From Paracoccaceae bacterium (GTDB taxonomy: Bacteria; Pseudomonadota; Alphaproteobacteria; Rhodobacterales; Rhodobacteraceae): 24,317 bases of DNA. Every line of letters starts with the position of its first letter. Position 1 is the first letter of the stretch. The notes beneath the pieces were generated by a model. The model had not been told where the DNA came from, did not search any database, and saw nothing but the letters and a program-made list of their open reading frames with translations. The stretch lies in contig JALSHL010000088.1 in NCBI GenBank assembly GCA_026982255.1, positions 1 through 24,317 of the forward strand, in the 5' to 3' direction. This document shows positions 1 to 6,450 of this stretch, one piece after another. Position numbers and translations under genes: made by a program.

Positions 1-1
1 C

Positions 2-448
2 GCCAATGGCGAGATGCTGGAACATGCCGAGGTTTTCGGCAATCTCTACGGCACCCCCCGCGCTCCGGTCGAGGCGGCGATCACCGCAGGCCGCGACGTG
101 TTGTTCGATGTGGACTGGCAGGGCGGTCAGCAGATCCGCAATTCGCCGCTGAAGGACGCCGTCGTCTCGATCTTCATCCTGCCGCCCTCGATCGAGGCGC
201 TGGAGGAACGTCTGGAAAAGCGCGGGCAGGACAGCGCCGAGACCATCGCCGGACGCATGGACAAATCCCGCGACGAGATCAGCCACTGGGCCGAATACGA
301 CTATGTTCTGGTCAACGACGACCTGGAGCGGGCCGAAAACAATCTGCGCGCTATCCTGACCGCCGAGCGTTTGCGCCGCGACCGCCGCCCCGAACTGGTC
401 CCCTTCGTGCAATCCCTGAACGCGGAATTCGAGGAGCGCCGCAAATGA
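2..448 (+). CDS. gmk: Guanylate kinase, C-terminal part (5' end outside window)
   Basis: Guanylate kinase phosphorylates GMP (and dGMP) with ATP to give GDP in cytosolic purine nucleotide synthesis. The reading frame is open from the first complete codon, so the gene begins upstream; the missing N-terminal part would carry the P-loop. Visible are the GMP-binding region (LEHAEVFGNLYGTPR), the family signature DVDWQGGQQIR, the lid region with RMDKSRDEI, and the C-terminal block VLVNDDLERAENNLRAIL. About 148 residues remain of a protein usually near 205-215. The stop codon overlaps the start of the next gene (ATGA at 445-448), which suggests translational coupling with the gamma-carbonic-anhydrase-like gene. 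Identification is firm; only the 5' end is unknown. Confidence 0.96.
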   Translation, partial: ANGEMLEHAEVFGNLYGTPRAPVEAAITAGRDVLFDVDWQGGQQIRNSPLKDAVVSIFILPPSIEALEERLEKRGQDSAETIAGRMDKSRDEISHWAEYDYVLVNDDLERAENNLRAILTAERLRRDRRPELVPFVQSLNAEFEERRK

Positions 449-972
449 TCTACGAACTCGACGGCCGCGCGCCGCAATTTCCCGAAAACGGCGATTTCTG
501 GGTGGCGCCGGATGCCAATATCATCGGCGATGTGGTGCTGGGCGCGGCCACCGGCATCTGGTTCGGCAGCACCCTGCGCGGCGATAACGAGCGTATCACT
601 ATCGGCGCGGGTTCCAACGTGCAGGAAAACACCGTCATGCACACGGACATGGGATTCCCGCTGACCGTGGGGCAGGGCTGCACCATCGGGCACAAGGCCA
701 TGCTGCACGGCTGCACCATTGGCGACAACACCCTGATCGGCATGGGCGCCACCATTCTGAACGGCGCGAAGATCGGCAACAACTGCCTGATCGGGGCCGG
801 CGCGCTGGTCACCGAGGGCAAGGAAATCCCCGACGGCTCGCTGGTCGTCGGCGCACCGGCACGGGTCATTCGCCAGCTTGACGAAAAAACCGTCGAGAGC
901 CTGCGCGCCTCGGCCCTGTCGTATCAGGTCAACATGCGCCGCTTCCGCGACGGGCTGAAGCCTATAGCGTAA
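445..972 (+). CDS. Gamma-carbonic-anhydrase-like hexapeptide-repeat protein
   Basis: A 175-residue left-handed beta-helix protein of the gamma carbonic anhydrase / YrdA / PaaY group, which usually forms trimers with a metal bound between subunits by three histidines. The sequence is a run of hexapeptide turns (IGDVVLGAATGIWFG, IGHKAMLHGCTIGDN, LIGMGATILNGAKIGNN, LIGAGALV). The three expected ligand histidines can be placed at H66 (ENTVMH), H83 (IGHK) and H88 (MLHG). The C-terminus (GAPARVIRQL) is typical of the group. Many homologues of this length have not been shown to hydrate CO2, so enzyme activity is open. It overlaps gmk by 4 bp and ends inside the 3' end of chpT on the other strand. 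Confidence 0.9.
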   Translation: MIYELDGRAPQFPENGDFWVAPDANIIGDVVLGAATGIWFGSTLRGDNERITIGAGSNVQENTVMHTDMGFPLTVGQGCTIGHKAMLHGCTIGDNTLIGMGATILNGAKIGNNCLIGAGALVTEGKEIPDGSLVVGAPARVIRQLDEKTVESLRASALSYQVNMRRFRDGLKPIA

Positions 973-1552
973 CCCGCAGCCCTTCGCCGGTTTCCTGCAT
1001 ATCCACCGTCCGGCCCAGATCGCGCGCCAGATCGCGGGCCAGCGGAAACTGCACCAGCGCCGGTTGCACCGGTTCCACCGGCATTTGCCATTCCAGAATT
1101 TTCCACGCATCCCCCGCCTGCACCCGCGGGGCCGCGACATCGACCGTCCAGATACCGCCGGCCTGGGATACCGCAATGTCCCCGCCCAGCGGCAGCGCCG
1201 TTTCCACGCAAAGCAACACCAGAAACACCAGTTTCACCTCGCGCCGCGGCGTGGCCTCCTCCAGCCCTTCCCAGCGCAGGGACATCCGCGCCGATTCCAG
1301 CATTGCGGCCGCGGTCTTTTCCACCTCCGGCCGGCCCAGCACCGCCCCGTCGGAACTCTGCCCGAAACAGATACGGAAAAACTGCAGCTTCGCCTTGGCG
1401 TTTTCCACACTGTCGGCGATCAGCCCGACCTCGGGCAGGGTGCTTGCCATTTCCTCCAGCAATTCGATACCATTGCCGATAGCCCCGACAGGGCTTATCA
1501 GGTCGTGACATATCCGCGACGACACCAGCGCGTCTATCGAGGGCGCGGTCAT
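962..1552 (-). CDS. chpT: Histidine phosphotransferase ChpT
   Basis: ChpT is the alphaproteobacterial phosphotransferase that passes phosphate from the hybrid kinase CckA to the response regulator CtrA (and to CpdR), controlling the cell cycle or, in Rhodobacterales, motility and gene transfer agents. This 196-residue product carries the phosphorylation helix near its N-terminus, SSRICHDLISPVGAIGNG, with H16 as the expected phosphoaccepting histidine, followed by a degenerate HATPase-like domain without clear ATP-binding motifs, as usual for ChpT. I chose ATG at 1552 because family members begin just before the SRICHDLISP helix. An upstream in-frame ATG at 1648 would add 32 residues antisense to the DUF3553 gene. 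The last 11 bp overlap the end of the gamma-carbonic-anhydrase-like gene. Confidence 0.87.
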   Translation of the reverse strand: MTAPSIDALVSSRICHDLISPVGAIGNGIELLEEMASTLPEVGLIADSVENAKAKLQFFRICFGQSSDGAVLGRPEVEKTAAAMLESARMSLRWEGLEEATPRREVKLVFLVLLCVETALPLGGDIAVSQAGGIWTVDVAAPRVQAGDAWKILEWQMPVEPVQPALVQFPLARDLARDLGRTVDMQETGEGLRVTL

Positions 1553-1573
1553 GCCAACACCGGAAGGGCGGCG

Positions 1574-1774
1574 ATGAACCAGTTTCTGCAACCCGGCGAC
1601 CTCGTGCGCCACCCCGATTGTCCCGACTGGGGAACGGGACAGGTGCAATCGGTTATCGGTGACCGCATCACGGTCAATTTCGAACAGTGCGGCAAAGTAG
1701 TCATCAACGGCTCCGTCATCCTTCTCGACCTCGCGCCCGCTGCGGGCAGGGGTAATCTCGACTCAAACCGTTAA
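1574..1774 (+). CDS. DUF3553 domain small protein
   Basis: A 66-residue protein (MNQFLQPGDLVRHPDCPDWGTGQVQS...) of the DUF3553 type, small beta-rich proteins whose pattern 'GDxVxHPxxPxWGxGxV' resembles the CarD/UvrD-tail RNA-polymerase-interaction fold. No function is established that I know of. The start has a strong ribosome site GGAAGGG 6 bp upstream (1561-1567). Only 21 bp separate it from the divergent chpT start, so any promoters for the two genes must lie partly within each other's coding sequence or share that short gap. Conserved proximity of this small protein to chpT is my recollection for this order and has not been checked here. Confidence 0.82.
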   Translation: MNQFLQPGDLVRHPDCPDWGTGQVQSVIGDRITVNFEQCGKVVINGSVILLDLAPAAGRGNLDSNR

Positions 1775-1802
1775 GGTAAGGTTAATTCCAAAAATTACAA
1801 CC

Positions 1803-1808
1803 TATAAT
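1803..1808 (+). promoter_or_regulatory. Probable -10 box for olsBA
   Basis: A perfect TATAAT lies in the AT-rich part of the 134-bp gap before olsB, about 100 bp upstream of its start codon. The -35 region 16-18 bp further upstream (around 1779-1786, AGGTTAAT) matches TTGACA poorly, so the promoter may be weak or activator-dependent. Ornithine-lipid genes are phosphate-regulated in some bacteria, but I see no clear Pho box here. Confidence 0.45.
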
Positions 1809-1908
1809 TGCATTGCGCTGATGCCTTGCACCGGTTGCGAATCCGCCGGATTTTGCTAGATTGCCCGCGCAACACCCGTGGTGACCAGCGGCCGGAGGCC
1901 AAGCCTGT

Positions 1909-2679
1909 ATGAAAACCGACCCATCCCGATTTCAGGTCCGGCTGGCCGAAACCCCCGAAGACATCGCCGCCGCGCAGCGCCTGCGCTATCGCGTCTTTGT
2001 CGAGGAAATGGGCGCGCGGGCCAGCGTCGAGGAACAGGCCCTGCGTCAGGAAATGGATGAGTTCGATCCCTGGTTCGAACACCTTCTGCTGATCGACACC
2101 ACGGTGACCGGCGACCCGCGCGATGCGGTGGTCGGCGTCTATCGCCTGATGCGCGGCTCGGTGGCGAAACAGGGGATCGGCTTTTACGGCGCGTCGGAAT
2201 ACGACCTGTCGAAACTGGAAAACCTGGCGGTGGAGACGCTGGAACTCGGCCGTTCCTGCATCGCGCCGGAGGCCCGTGGCGGGGTAGGCCTGCACCTGCT
2301 CTGGGACGCGCTGGGCGATTATGTGGTGCGCCACGACATCCGCGTTCTGTTCGGTGTGGCCAGCTTTCACGGCACGGACCCGGCCGCGCTGGCGGAACCG
2401 CTCTCCTACCTGCACCACGCCCACCTCGCGCCGCCGGAATTGCGCGTGACCGCCCGCGCCTTCACCCCGATGGATGTGCTGCCGCCCGGGCAGGTGGACA
2501 AAACCCGCGCGCTCAAACAGATTCCCTCGCTGATCAAGGCCTATCTGCGCCTCGGCGGTTTTGTCGGCGAGGGTGCTTTCATCGACCATGATTTCAATAC
2601 TATCGACGTATGCCTGATCATGGATACGGAAAAAATGGTGCAGAAATACCGCGCTTTCTATACCCGCGGGCGCAAATAA
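1909..2679 (+). CDS. olsB: L-ornithine N-alpha-acyltransferase (OlsB)
   Basis: OlsB transfers a 3-hydroxyacyl chain from acyl carrier protein to the alpha-amino group of ornithine, giving lyso-ornithine lipid, the first step of phosphorus-free ornithine-lipid synthesis. The 256-residue product is a GNAT-superfamily protein of the OlsB/hemolysin-like acyltransferase group. Visible are the N-terminal RLRYRVFVEEMG block, the central ELGRSCIAPEARGG motif (residues 112-125) and a C-terminal FNTIDVCLIMD strand. A ribosome site GGAGG lies at 1894-1898, 10 bp before the ATG. The stop codon overlaps the start of the following acyltransferase by one base (TAATG). The olsB-olsA pairing strongly supports both assignments. 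Confidence 0.9.
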   Translation: MKTDPSRFQVRLAETPEDIAAAQRLRYRVFVEEMGARASVEEQALRQEMDEFDPWFEHLLLIDTTVTGDPRDAVVGVYRLMRGSVAKQGIGFYGASEYDLSKLENLAVETLELGRSCIAPEARGGVGLHLLWDALGDYVVRHDIRVLFGVASFHGTDPAALAEPLSYLHHAHLAPPELRVTARAFTPMDVLPPGQVDKTRALKQIPSLIKAYLRLGGFVGEGAFIDHDFNTIDVCLIMDTEKMVQKYRAFYTRGRK

Positions 2680-3503
2680 TGGAGTGGTTCGGCGAATGGG
2701 AGCCGGAGCTGGCACCGCCGAAATGGCACCAGTGGCCCCGCGTAATCCTGCGCGGTCTCGCCATGCTGCTGGGCACCGGCATCCTGCTGGTCGTCTATCT
2801 GCTGTTCTACGGTATCGAGAAATTCCTGCCGCTGCGGGTGACAAAATACATCGCGCAGATCTGGGCGCGCATGGGGCTGTTCCTCTGCGGGCTGAAGCTG
2901 GAACTGCGCGGCAAACACATGGGACAGGGCGGGGCGCTGGTTGCCAACCACGCCTCGTGGATCGACATTTTCAGCTTCAACGCCGCGGCGCGCGTTTCCT
3001 TCGTTGCCAAGGCCGAAGTCCGCAACTGGCCCCTGATCGGCTTCCTCGGCCGCATCACCGGCACGCTTTTTATCGAACGCCGCCAGTCCCACGCCAAGAA
3101 ACACCAGCAGGCCCTGCTGGAACGGCTGGACCGTGGCGAGCAGCTCTGCTTTTTCCCCGAGGGCACCAGCACCGACGGCATGCGCGTCCTGAAATTCCGC
3201 TCCACCCTGTTCAGCGTTTTCCACACGCCCGAACTGGTCGGCCACGTCTGGGTCCAGCCCGCCACCGTCACCTATTACGCACCGCAGGGCGAGATACCGG
3301 AATTCTATGGCTGGTGGGGCGACATGGGTTTCCTCGATCATATCCTGACCGTTCTGGCCTGCCCGCGCGGCGGCCGCGTGCGCGTCACCTTCCACGCACC
3401 GGTGCGCGCCGCGGATTTCGGGACCCGCAAGGCCCTCGCCGCCTATTGCGAAGGGGTCGTGCGCAAGGGGCTAGAGGCCGATCTGGCCGGCAAAACTCCG
3501 TAG
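2679..3503 (+). CDS. olsA: Lyso-ornithine lipid O-acyltransferase (OlsA, PlsC family)
   Basis: OlsA adds the second acyl chain to lyso-ornithine lipid; some members also act as lysophosphatidate acyltransferases. The 274-residue protein has one hydrophobic N-terminal segment (about residues 22-45) and the PlsC acyltransferase motifs: NHxSxxD with catalytic H91 and D96, and FPEGT (159-163) in the substrate-binding loop, followed by FRSTLF. It is expected to be membrane-bound on the cytoplasmic face. ATG at 2679 overlaps the olsB stop by one base, indicating coupled translation. An alternative start in the same frame inside olsB (2610) is unlikely because the family begins near the membrane segment. 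Substrate is inferred from the olsB neighbour; generic PlsC activity is the alternative. Confidence 0.87.
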   Translation: MEWFGEWEPELAPPKWHQWPRVILRGLAMLLGTGILLVVYLLFYGIEKFLPLRVTKYIAQIWARMGLFLCGLKLELRGKHMGQGGALVANHASWIDIFSFNAAARVSFVAKAEVRNWPLIGFLGRITGTLFIERRQSHAKKHQQALLERLDRGEQLCFFPEGTSTDGMRVLKFRSTLFSVFHTPELVGHVWVQPATVTYYAPQGEIPEFYGWWGDMGFLDHILTVLACPRGGRVRVTFHAPVRAADFGTRKALAAYCEGVVRKGLEADLAGKTP

Positions 3504-3601
3504 CCGGAATGCGGGGCGGTTCGATTTCGGGTATTGCGTCGCTTTCGGCTTTATACCAGATTGGCGGCTACACCGGCCATTGACCCAAGAGAAGAACCAA
3601 C

Positions 3602-4489
3602 GTGCAACAAGCTATGGGCACAAATAGAAAACCGTCCGCGGTGCTGGGGGACATCGTGGCGTCCGATCATGAATTCCGGAGGCTGGTTCTTGACATATAC
3701 AGAAACCGGTCCTGTCTGTTTGTGGTCGGCTTTGTCTGGCTTTTTACCACGATCTTTGCGCCGGGTGACAGGATGCAGGATGCGACATTGCCTTGGCGTG
3801 CCATATACAATGCCGGGGGTATCCTCTTCTATTATATGGCCGGATATCTCCTGCTGCCCTCTGTGTTGCGATGGGGATTGTCGCGCAACATACCCTTCGT
3901 ATGGGTGAATTCGGTTTTCTACATGGTCCTGGCGGGTGTCGAAACCGCTTTTTTTCTGGCGGTTTTTCCCGATTCAGACGGTTTCCAGGTGCTATACTAC
4001 TGGCTGACGACAATCGTCATGATCGTCATTTCGGTTTCTCTGCTGACCTACTATTTCGAAGACACGGTGCGAAAGCGGCTGTCGAGGCAACCTGAGCTGT
4101 TGCCGCTCTGGCGACCGCTGACCCTGCCCGACAGCAATCTGGAGCTTCTGTTGCCACAGGATGTCCGGGCGCCGGTCCGCCGGATAGAGGCACAGAACCA
4201 GTATGTGCGCGTTCTTACCCGAACAGGAGAGGCGCTGTTGCGCATGAGCCTGAACGAAGCCGAAGGAATGTTGCCCGCAAACGATGGGTTGCGTATTCAC
4301 CGTTCGATCTGGATGCACAAGAACGAGATGGAGGAACTCTTTTTCCACAATGGCAACCCGAGGCTGCGCAACGTGGAAAAACAGGTTTTTCCGGTCAGTC
4401 GCAAGAAGGTGGATGAATTGCGCAGGATTCTCGAAAGCAAACAGTTGCCGGTTGCCGGTTCAGCCAGCGCGGATGATCCTGTCCTCTGA
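3602..4489 (+). CDS. Membrane-anchored LytTR-family transcriptional regulator
   Basis: A 295-residue protein with four predicted membrane helices (about residues 36-55, 68-88, 97-122, 130-151) and a C-terminal LytTR DNA-binding domain (about 178-278), recognised by RRIEAQNQYVRVLTRTGEA, ALLRMSLNEAEGML and IHRSIWMHKNEM. LytTR domains bind imperfect direct repeats; the membrane part replaces the usual receiver domain and may sense a signal in or across the membrane. The start is GTG at 3602, preceded by AAGAGAAG; ATG at 3614 is possible but lacks a ribosome site. Base composition drops here (29 of 60 bases G+C at 3961-4020, against 43 of 60 at 2221-2280), which suggests acquired DNA. The next two genes encode secreted proteins in the same direction, so they are the natural candidate targets. 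Confidence 0.85.
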   Translation: MQQAMGTNRKPSAVLGDIVASDHEFRRLVLDIYRNRSCLFVVGFVWLFTTIFAPGDRMQDATLPWRAIYNAGGILFYYMAGYLLLPSVLRWGLSRNIPFVWVNSVFYMVLAGVETAFFLAVFPDSDGFQVLYYWLTTIVMIVISVSLLTYYFEDTVRKRLSRQPELLPLWRPLTLPDSNLELLLPQDVRAPVRRIEAQNQYVRVLTRTGEALLRMSLNEAEGMLPANDGLRIHRSIWMHKNEMEELFFHNGNPRLRNVEKQVFPVSRKKVDELRRILESKQLPVAGSASADDPVL

Positions 4490-4528
4490 GGGTCGGAGCA
4501 AGGCGTCAGTCACACCAAAGTGGCGTTA

Positions 4529-4559
4529 TCCGTTCCAAAACCGGTTTCCGGCAGTTTAT
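4529..4559 (+). promoter_or_regulatory. Candidate LytTR binding site (two 9-bp half-sites)
   Basis: TCCGTTCCA (4529-4537) and GCAGTTTAT (4551-4559) match 7 and 8 of 9 positions of the LytTR half-site pattern [TA][AC][CA]GTTN[AG][TG]. They are separated by 13 bp, within the 12-13 bp reported for the family. They lie upstream of the repeat-protein gene and just before an AT-rich stretch with CATTAT (4569-4574) as a possible -10. The half-site pattern is loose, so this could arise by chance. Confidence 0.4.
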
Positions 4560-4690
4560 TTTTCACAACATTATCAAGAACATCGGCAGGGCATTCGGAG
4601 TGCTTCCAAAGTCCGGGGCATGCCCGCCCTTTTTGCGGAACGGAAACAGTCCAGGATGGGATGAGTAAGAAACTGCTTGAGGACAAGATC

Positions 4691-5398
4691 ATGACAACGC
4701 ACAAGAACAAAATTGGAAAACTGCTGCTTTCGGCCGTGATGGCGCTCGGATTTGCCGGAACGGCGCAGGCCAGCATCTTCGGTCCCGTGAATGGTTCCGG
4801 CTGGTCGATTTTCGGACCGGTGCACGGCTCCGGCTGGGATATCAACCACGACGGCAAGGATGATATCGGGAACTGGTCGATTTTCGGCCCTGTGAGCGGT
4901 TCCGGCTGGTCGATTTTCGGACCGGTGAATGGATCCGGTTGGGATATCAACCACGACGGCAAGGATGATATCGGGAACTGGTCGATTTTCGGTCCCGTGA
5001 ACGGTTCCGGCTGGGACATCAATCATGACGGGATGCCCGACATCGCCGGCTGGTCGATTTTTGGCCCTGTGAATGGCTCGGGTTGGAACATCGCCTGTCT
5101 TTACAACTGTTCGGGTAACTTCGGTCTTCAGGCTCCGATACGTGGTGGTGCGCCGATGGTGGGGGGCGCTCCTTACATGCCCGGGACGCCGGTGTTTGTG
5201 CCGGTGGTCATAATGCCGCAAATGATGCCGCAAACGGGGCCGGTGGGCGGACTGCCTGCGGGCGTTGTGCAGTGCAGCTTTTCCGACGAAGTGACGCTTC
5301 TGGCCAAGTCTGTTTCCGATTGCGAAACCGCCGGTGGTGAAGTGCAGCAAAGCGCCACTTCCGGCGAAGGTTCCGACAGCACCGGGAACGACGGCTAA
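4691..5398 (+). CDS. Secreted tandem-repeat protein with DxNxDG loops, unknown function
   Basis: I do not recognise this 235-residue protein. Residues 1-27 form a signal peptide ending TAQA before the mature start at S28. Residues 28-132 hold six copies of SIFGPVxGSGW, with DINHDGxxDIxxW inserted after copies 2, 4 and 5. The latter resembles the calcium-binding DxNxDGxxD loops of FG-GAP/VCBS or thrombospondin type 3 repeats. Then follow two short cysteine segments (ACLYNC), a Gly/Pro/Met-rich stretch (GGAPMVGGAPYMPGTP) and an acidic Ser/Gly tail. Four cysteines follow the repeats and could form two disulfides. ATG at 4691 is chosen because it gives the signal peptide and has GAGGAC about 8 bp upstream; ATG at 4661 is in frame but poorer. 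A structural, adhesive or shed surface role is a guess. Confidence 0.83.
   Translation: MTTHKNKIGKLLLSAVMALGFAGTAQASIFGPVNGSGWSIFGPVHGSGWDINHDGKDDIGNWSIFGPVSGSGWSIFGPVNGSGWDINHDGKDDIGNWSIFGPVNGSGWDINHDGMPDIAGWSIFGPVNGSGWNIACLYNCSGNFGLQAPIRGGAPMVGGAPYMPGTPVFVPVVIMPQMMPQTGPVGGLPAGVVQCSFSDEVTLLAKSVSDCETAGGEVQQSATSGEGSDSTGNDG
4772..5086 (+). repeat. Coding tandem repeat with 105-bp higher-order period
   Basis: Six 33-bp units (4772, 4805, 4877, 4910, 4982, 5054) alternate with three 39-bp units (4838, 4943, 5015). Positions 4772-4876 and 4877-4981 form two 105-bp super-units (33+33+39). The stretches 4835-4887 and 4940-4992 are identical over 53 bp, which points to recent duplication or gene conversion. 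The third super-unit lacks one 33-bp module and has a diverged second half (DGMPDIAGW). Confidence 0.9.
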
Positions 5399-5413
5399 GG
5401 CCGTTCTCCCGTG

Positions 5414-5439
5414 GACCGGCGGTTTTCCCGCCGCCGGTC
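5414..5439 (+). promoter_or_regulatory. Intercistronic hairpin between repeat gene and peptidase gene
   Basis: GACCGGCGG (5414-5422) pairs perfectly with CCGCCGGTC (5431-5439) around an 8-base loop. No T-run follows, so it is not a classic intrinsic terminator. It may set the ratio of the two messages by protecting the upstream transcript or by partial attenuation. Confidence 0.55.
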
Positions 5440-5481
5440 CCGTGCCCCGAACTATCCGGAAAAATACAGGAGTCCGAACCG

Positions 5482-6417
5482 ATGCCGTCGAAACGTTCAT
5501 TTTTTGCAATACTGACCGCCCTGACCATGCTTGCCGTTCCTGCCGGTGCGGGCGAGACTTGGCTGTTTGCCGCCGCAGCCTGCCCTCCATGGAAGGATAT
5601 CAAAGGCGATCCGGAACAGAATGCCAAACTGAACGGGGCTTGCGAAAAGGATATCGGCCTGATCCTTTCGGGTATGCAGGCAGCTTTCGATTTGCCGGAA
5701 GAACGGGTGGTGACGCTGCTGAACGAGGAGGCTACCGGCGCCGGGGTCAGTGCCGCGATTACCGAACTGGCCAGTCGGGTGAAGCCTGATGACAGGGTTA
5801 TTTTCTATATCAACATTCATGGAGGGCGGATCGAGGGCCTCTACAAGGGTTATGATGTGAAAGACGAGGTATTCGCCTGGTATACTGCGGAACGCCCGTC
5901 CAGTGGCGAGGCGGCCACCGCCAATGGTGACTGGATGACGGCGCGGGCCTTCCGCGATCTGGTCAATGGCGTAATGGCGCGCGAGATCGTCACCATTATC
6001 GAGGCCTGCTATGCCGATGCGGCGCTGGCGGACTATATCGACAATGTGCGCGGGGGGATCGGCGGTCGTGGCGACGACTGGAACGGGCGCGAGGCGGTGA
6101 TCTTCAGCGCCTACGAGGAGCAACTCGCCAATTTCACCCCGGACGAGACCGAAGCGCTCTTTACCAAGATATTTTCGGGAACCCTCGTCGAGCCGGATAA
6201 CGGAACATTGTTCGAGGCTTTCGAGGAGGCCCGGGTGGAAACCCACCGCGCGGTGCGCGAGAACTGCGCCAAGGATCACACGCTCAAGGAGCTTGTGGAC
6301 GGCTGGCAGAGTTATCGCGAATTGTGCACCCAGATGCCCAATGCCTGGGATCCTTTCGGGCTTCTGGATGATATCCCGCTGAAGCGTTCTTCCTACGGCA
6401 GTCAGAATTCGTTCTGA
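5482..6417 (+). CDS. Secreted clan CD cysteine peptidase homologue (C13/caspase-like)
   Basis: A 311-residue exported protein (signal peptide about residues 1-23, ending PAGAG). The order of elements fits the caspase/legumain fold: strand ETWLFAAAA, helix GACEKDIGLILSGMQAAF, strand EERVVTLLNEEAT, then RVIFYINIHGG with candidate catalytic H113 and REIVTIIEACYAD with candidate catalytic C176. The I-E-A-C context is closest to legumain/PIG-K (family C13); caspases usually have DACHSG-like sequences. Both catalytic residues are present, so it may be an active endopeptidase in the periplasm or outside the cell. Four further cysteines (C34, C54 and two near the C-terminus) could form disulfides. 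AGGAG lies 9 bp before the ATG. It follows the repeat protein by 83 bp and is probably co-transcribed. Substrate is unknown. Confidence 0.75.
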   Translation: MPSKRSFFAILTALTMLAVPAGAGETWLFAAAACPPWKDIKGDPEQNAKLNGACEKDIGLILSGMQAAFDLPEERVVTLLNEEATGAGVSAAITELASRVKPDDRVIFYINIHGGRIEGLYKGYDVKDEVFAWYTAERPSSGEAATANGDWMTARAFRDLVNGVMAREIVTIIEACYADAALADYIDNVRGGIGGRGDDWNGREAVIFSAYEEQLANFTPDETEALFTKIFSGTLVEPDNGTLFEAFEEARVETHRAVRENCAKDHTLKELVDGWQSYRELCTQMPNAWDPFGLLDDIPLKRSSYGSQNSF

Positions 6418-6450
6418 CGGTGCCCGAAACGGTGCGGGAAGCCGGACCTG

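Noticed and set aside
2610..2678. Longer olsA starting inside olsB
   Set aside because: ATG 2679 in the TAATG overlap fits coupled translation and the family N-terminus; the extra residues are out-of-frame olsB sequence.
4610..4635. GC-rich CGGG...CCCG stretch followed by CCCTTTTT before the repeat gene, as a leader terminator
   Set aside because: The stem is only 4 bp, too weak to support a terminator call.
4772..5086. Regularly spaced repeats considered as a CRISPR-like array
   Set aside because: Unit lengths are multiples of three, the frame stays open, and the repeats encode a periodic secreted protein; there are no unique spacers.
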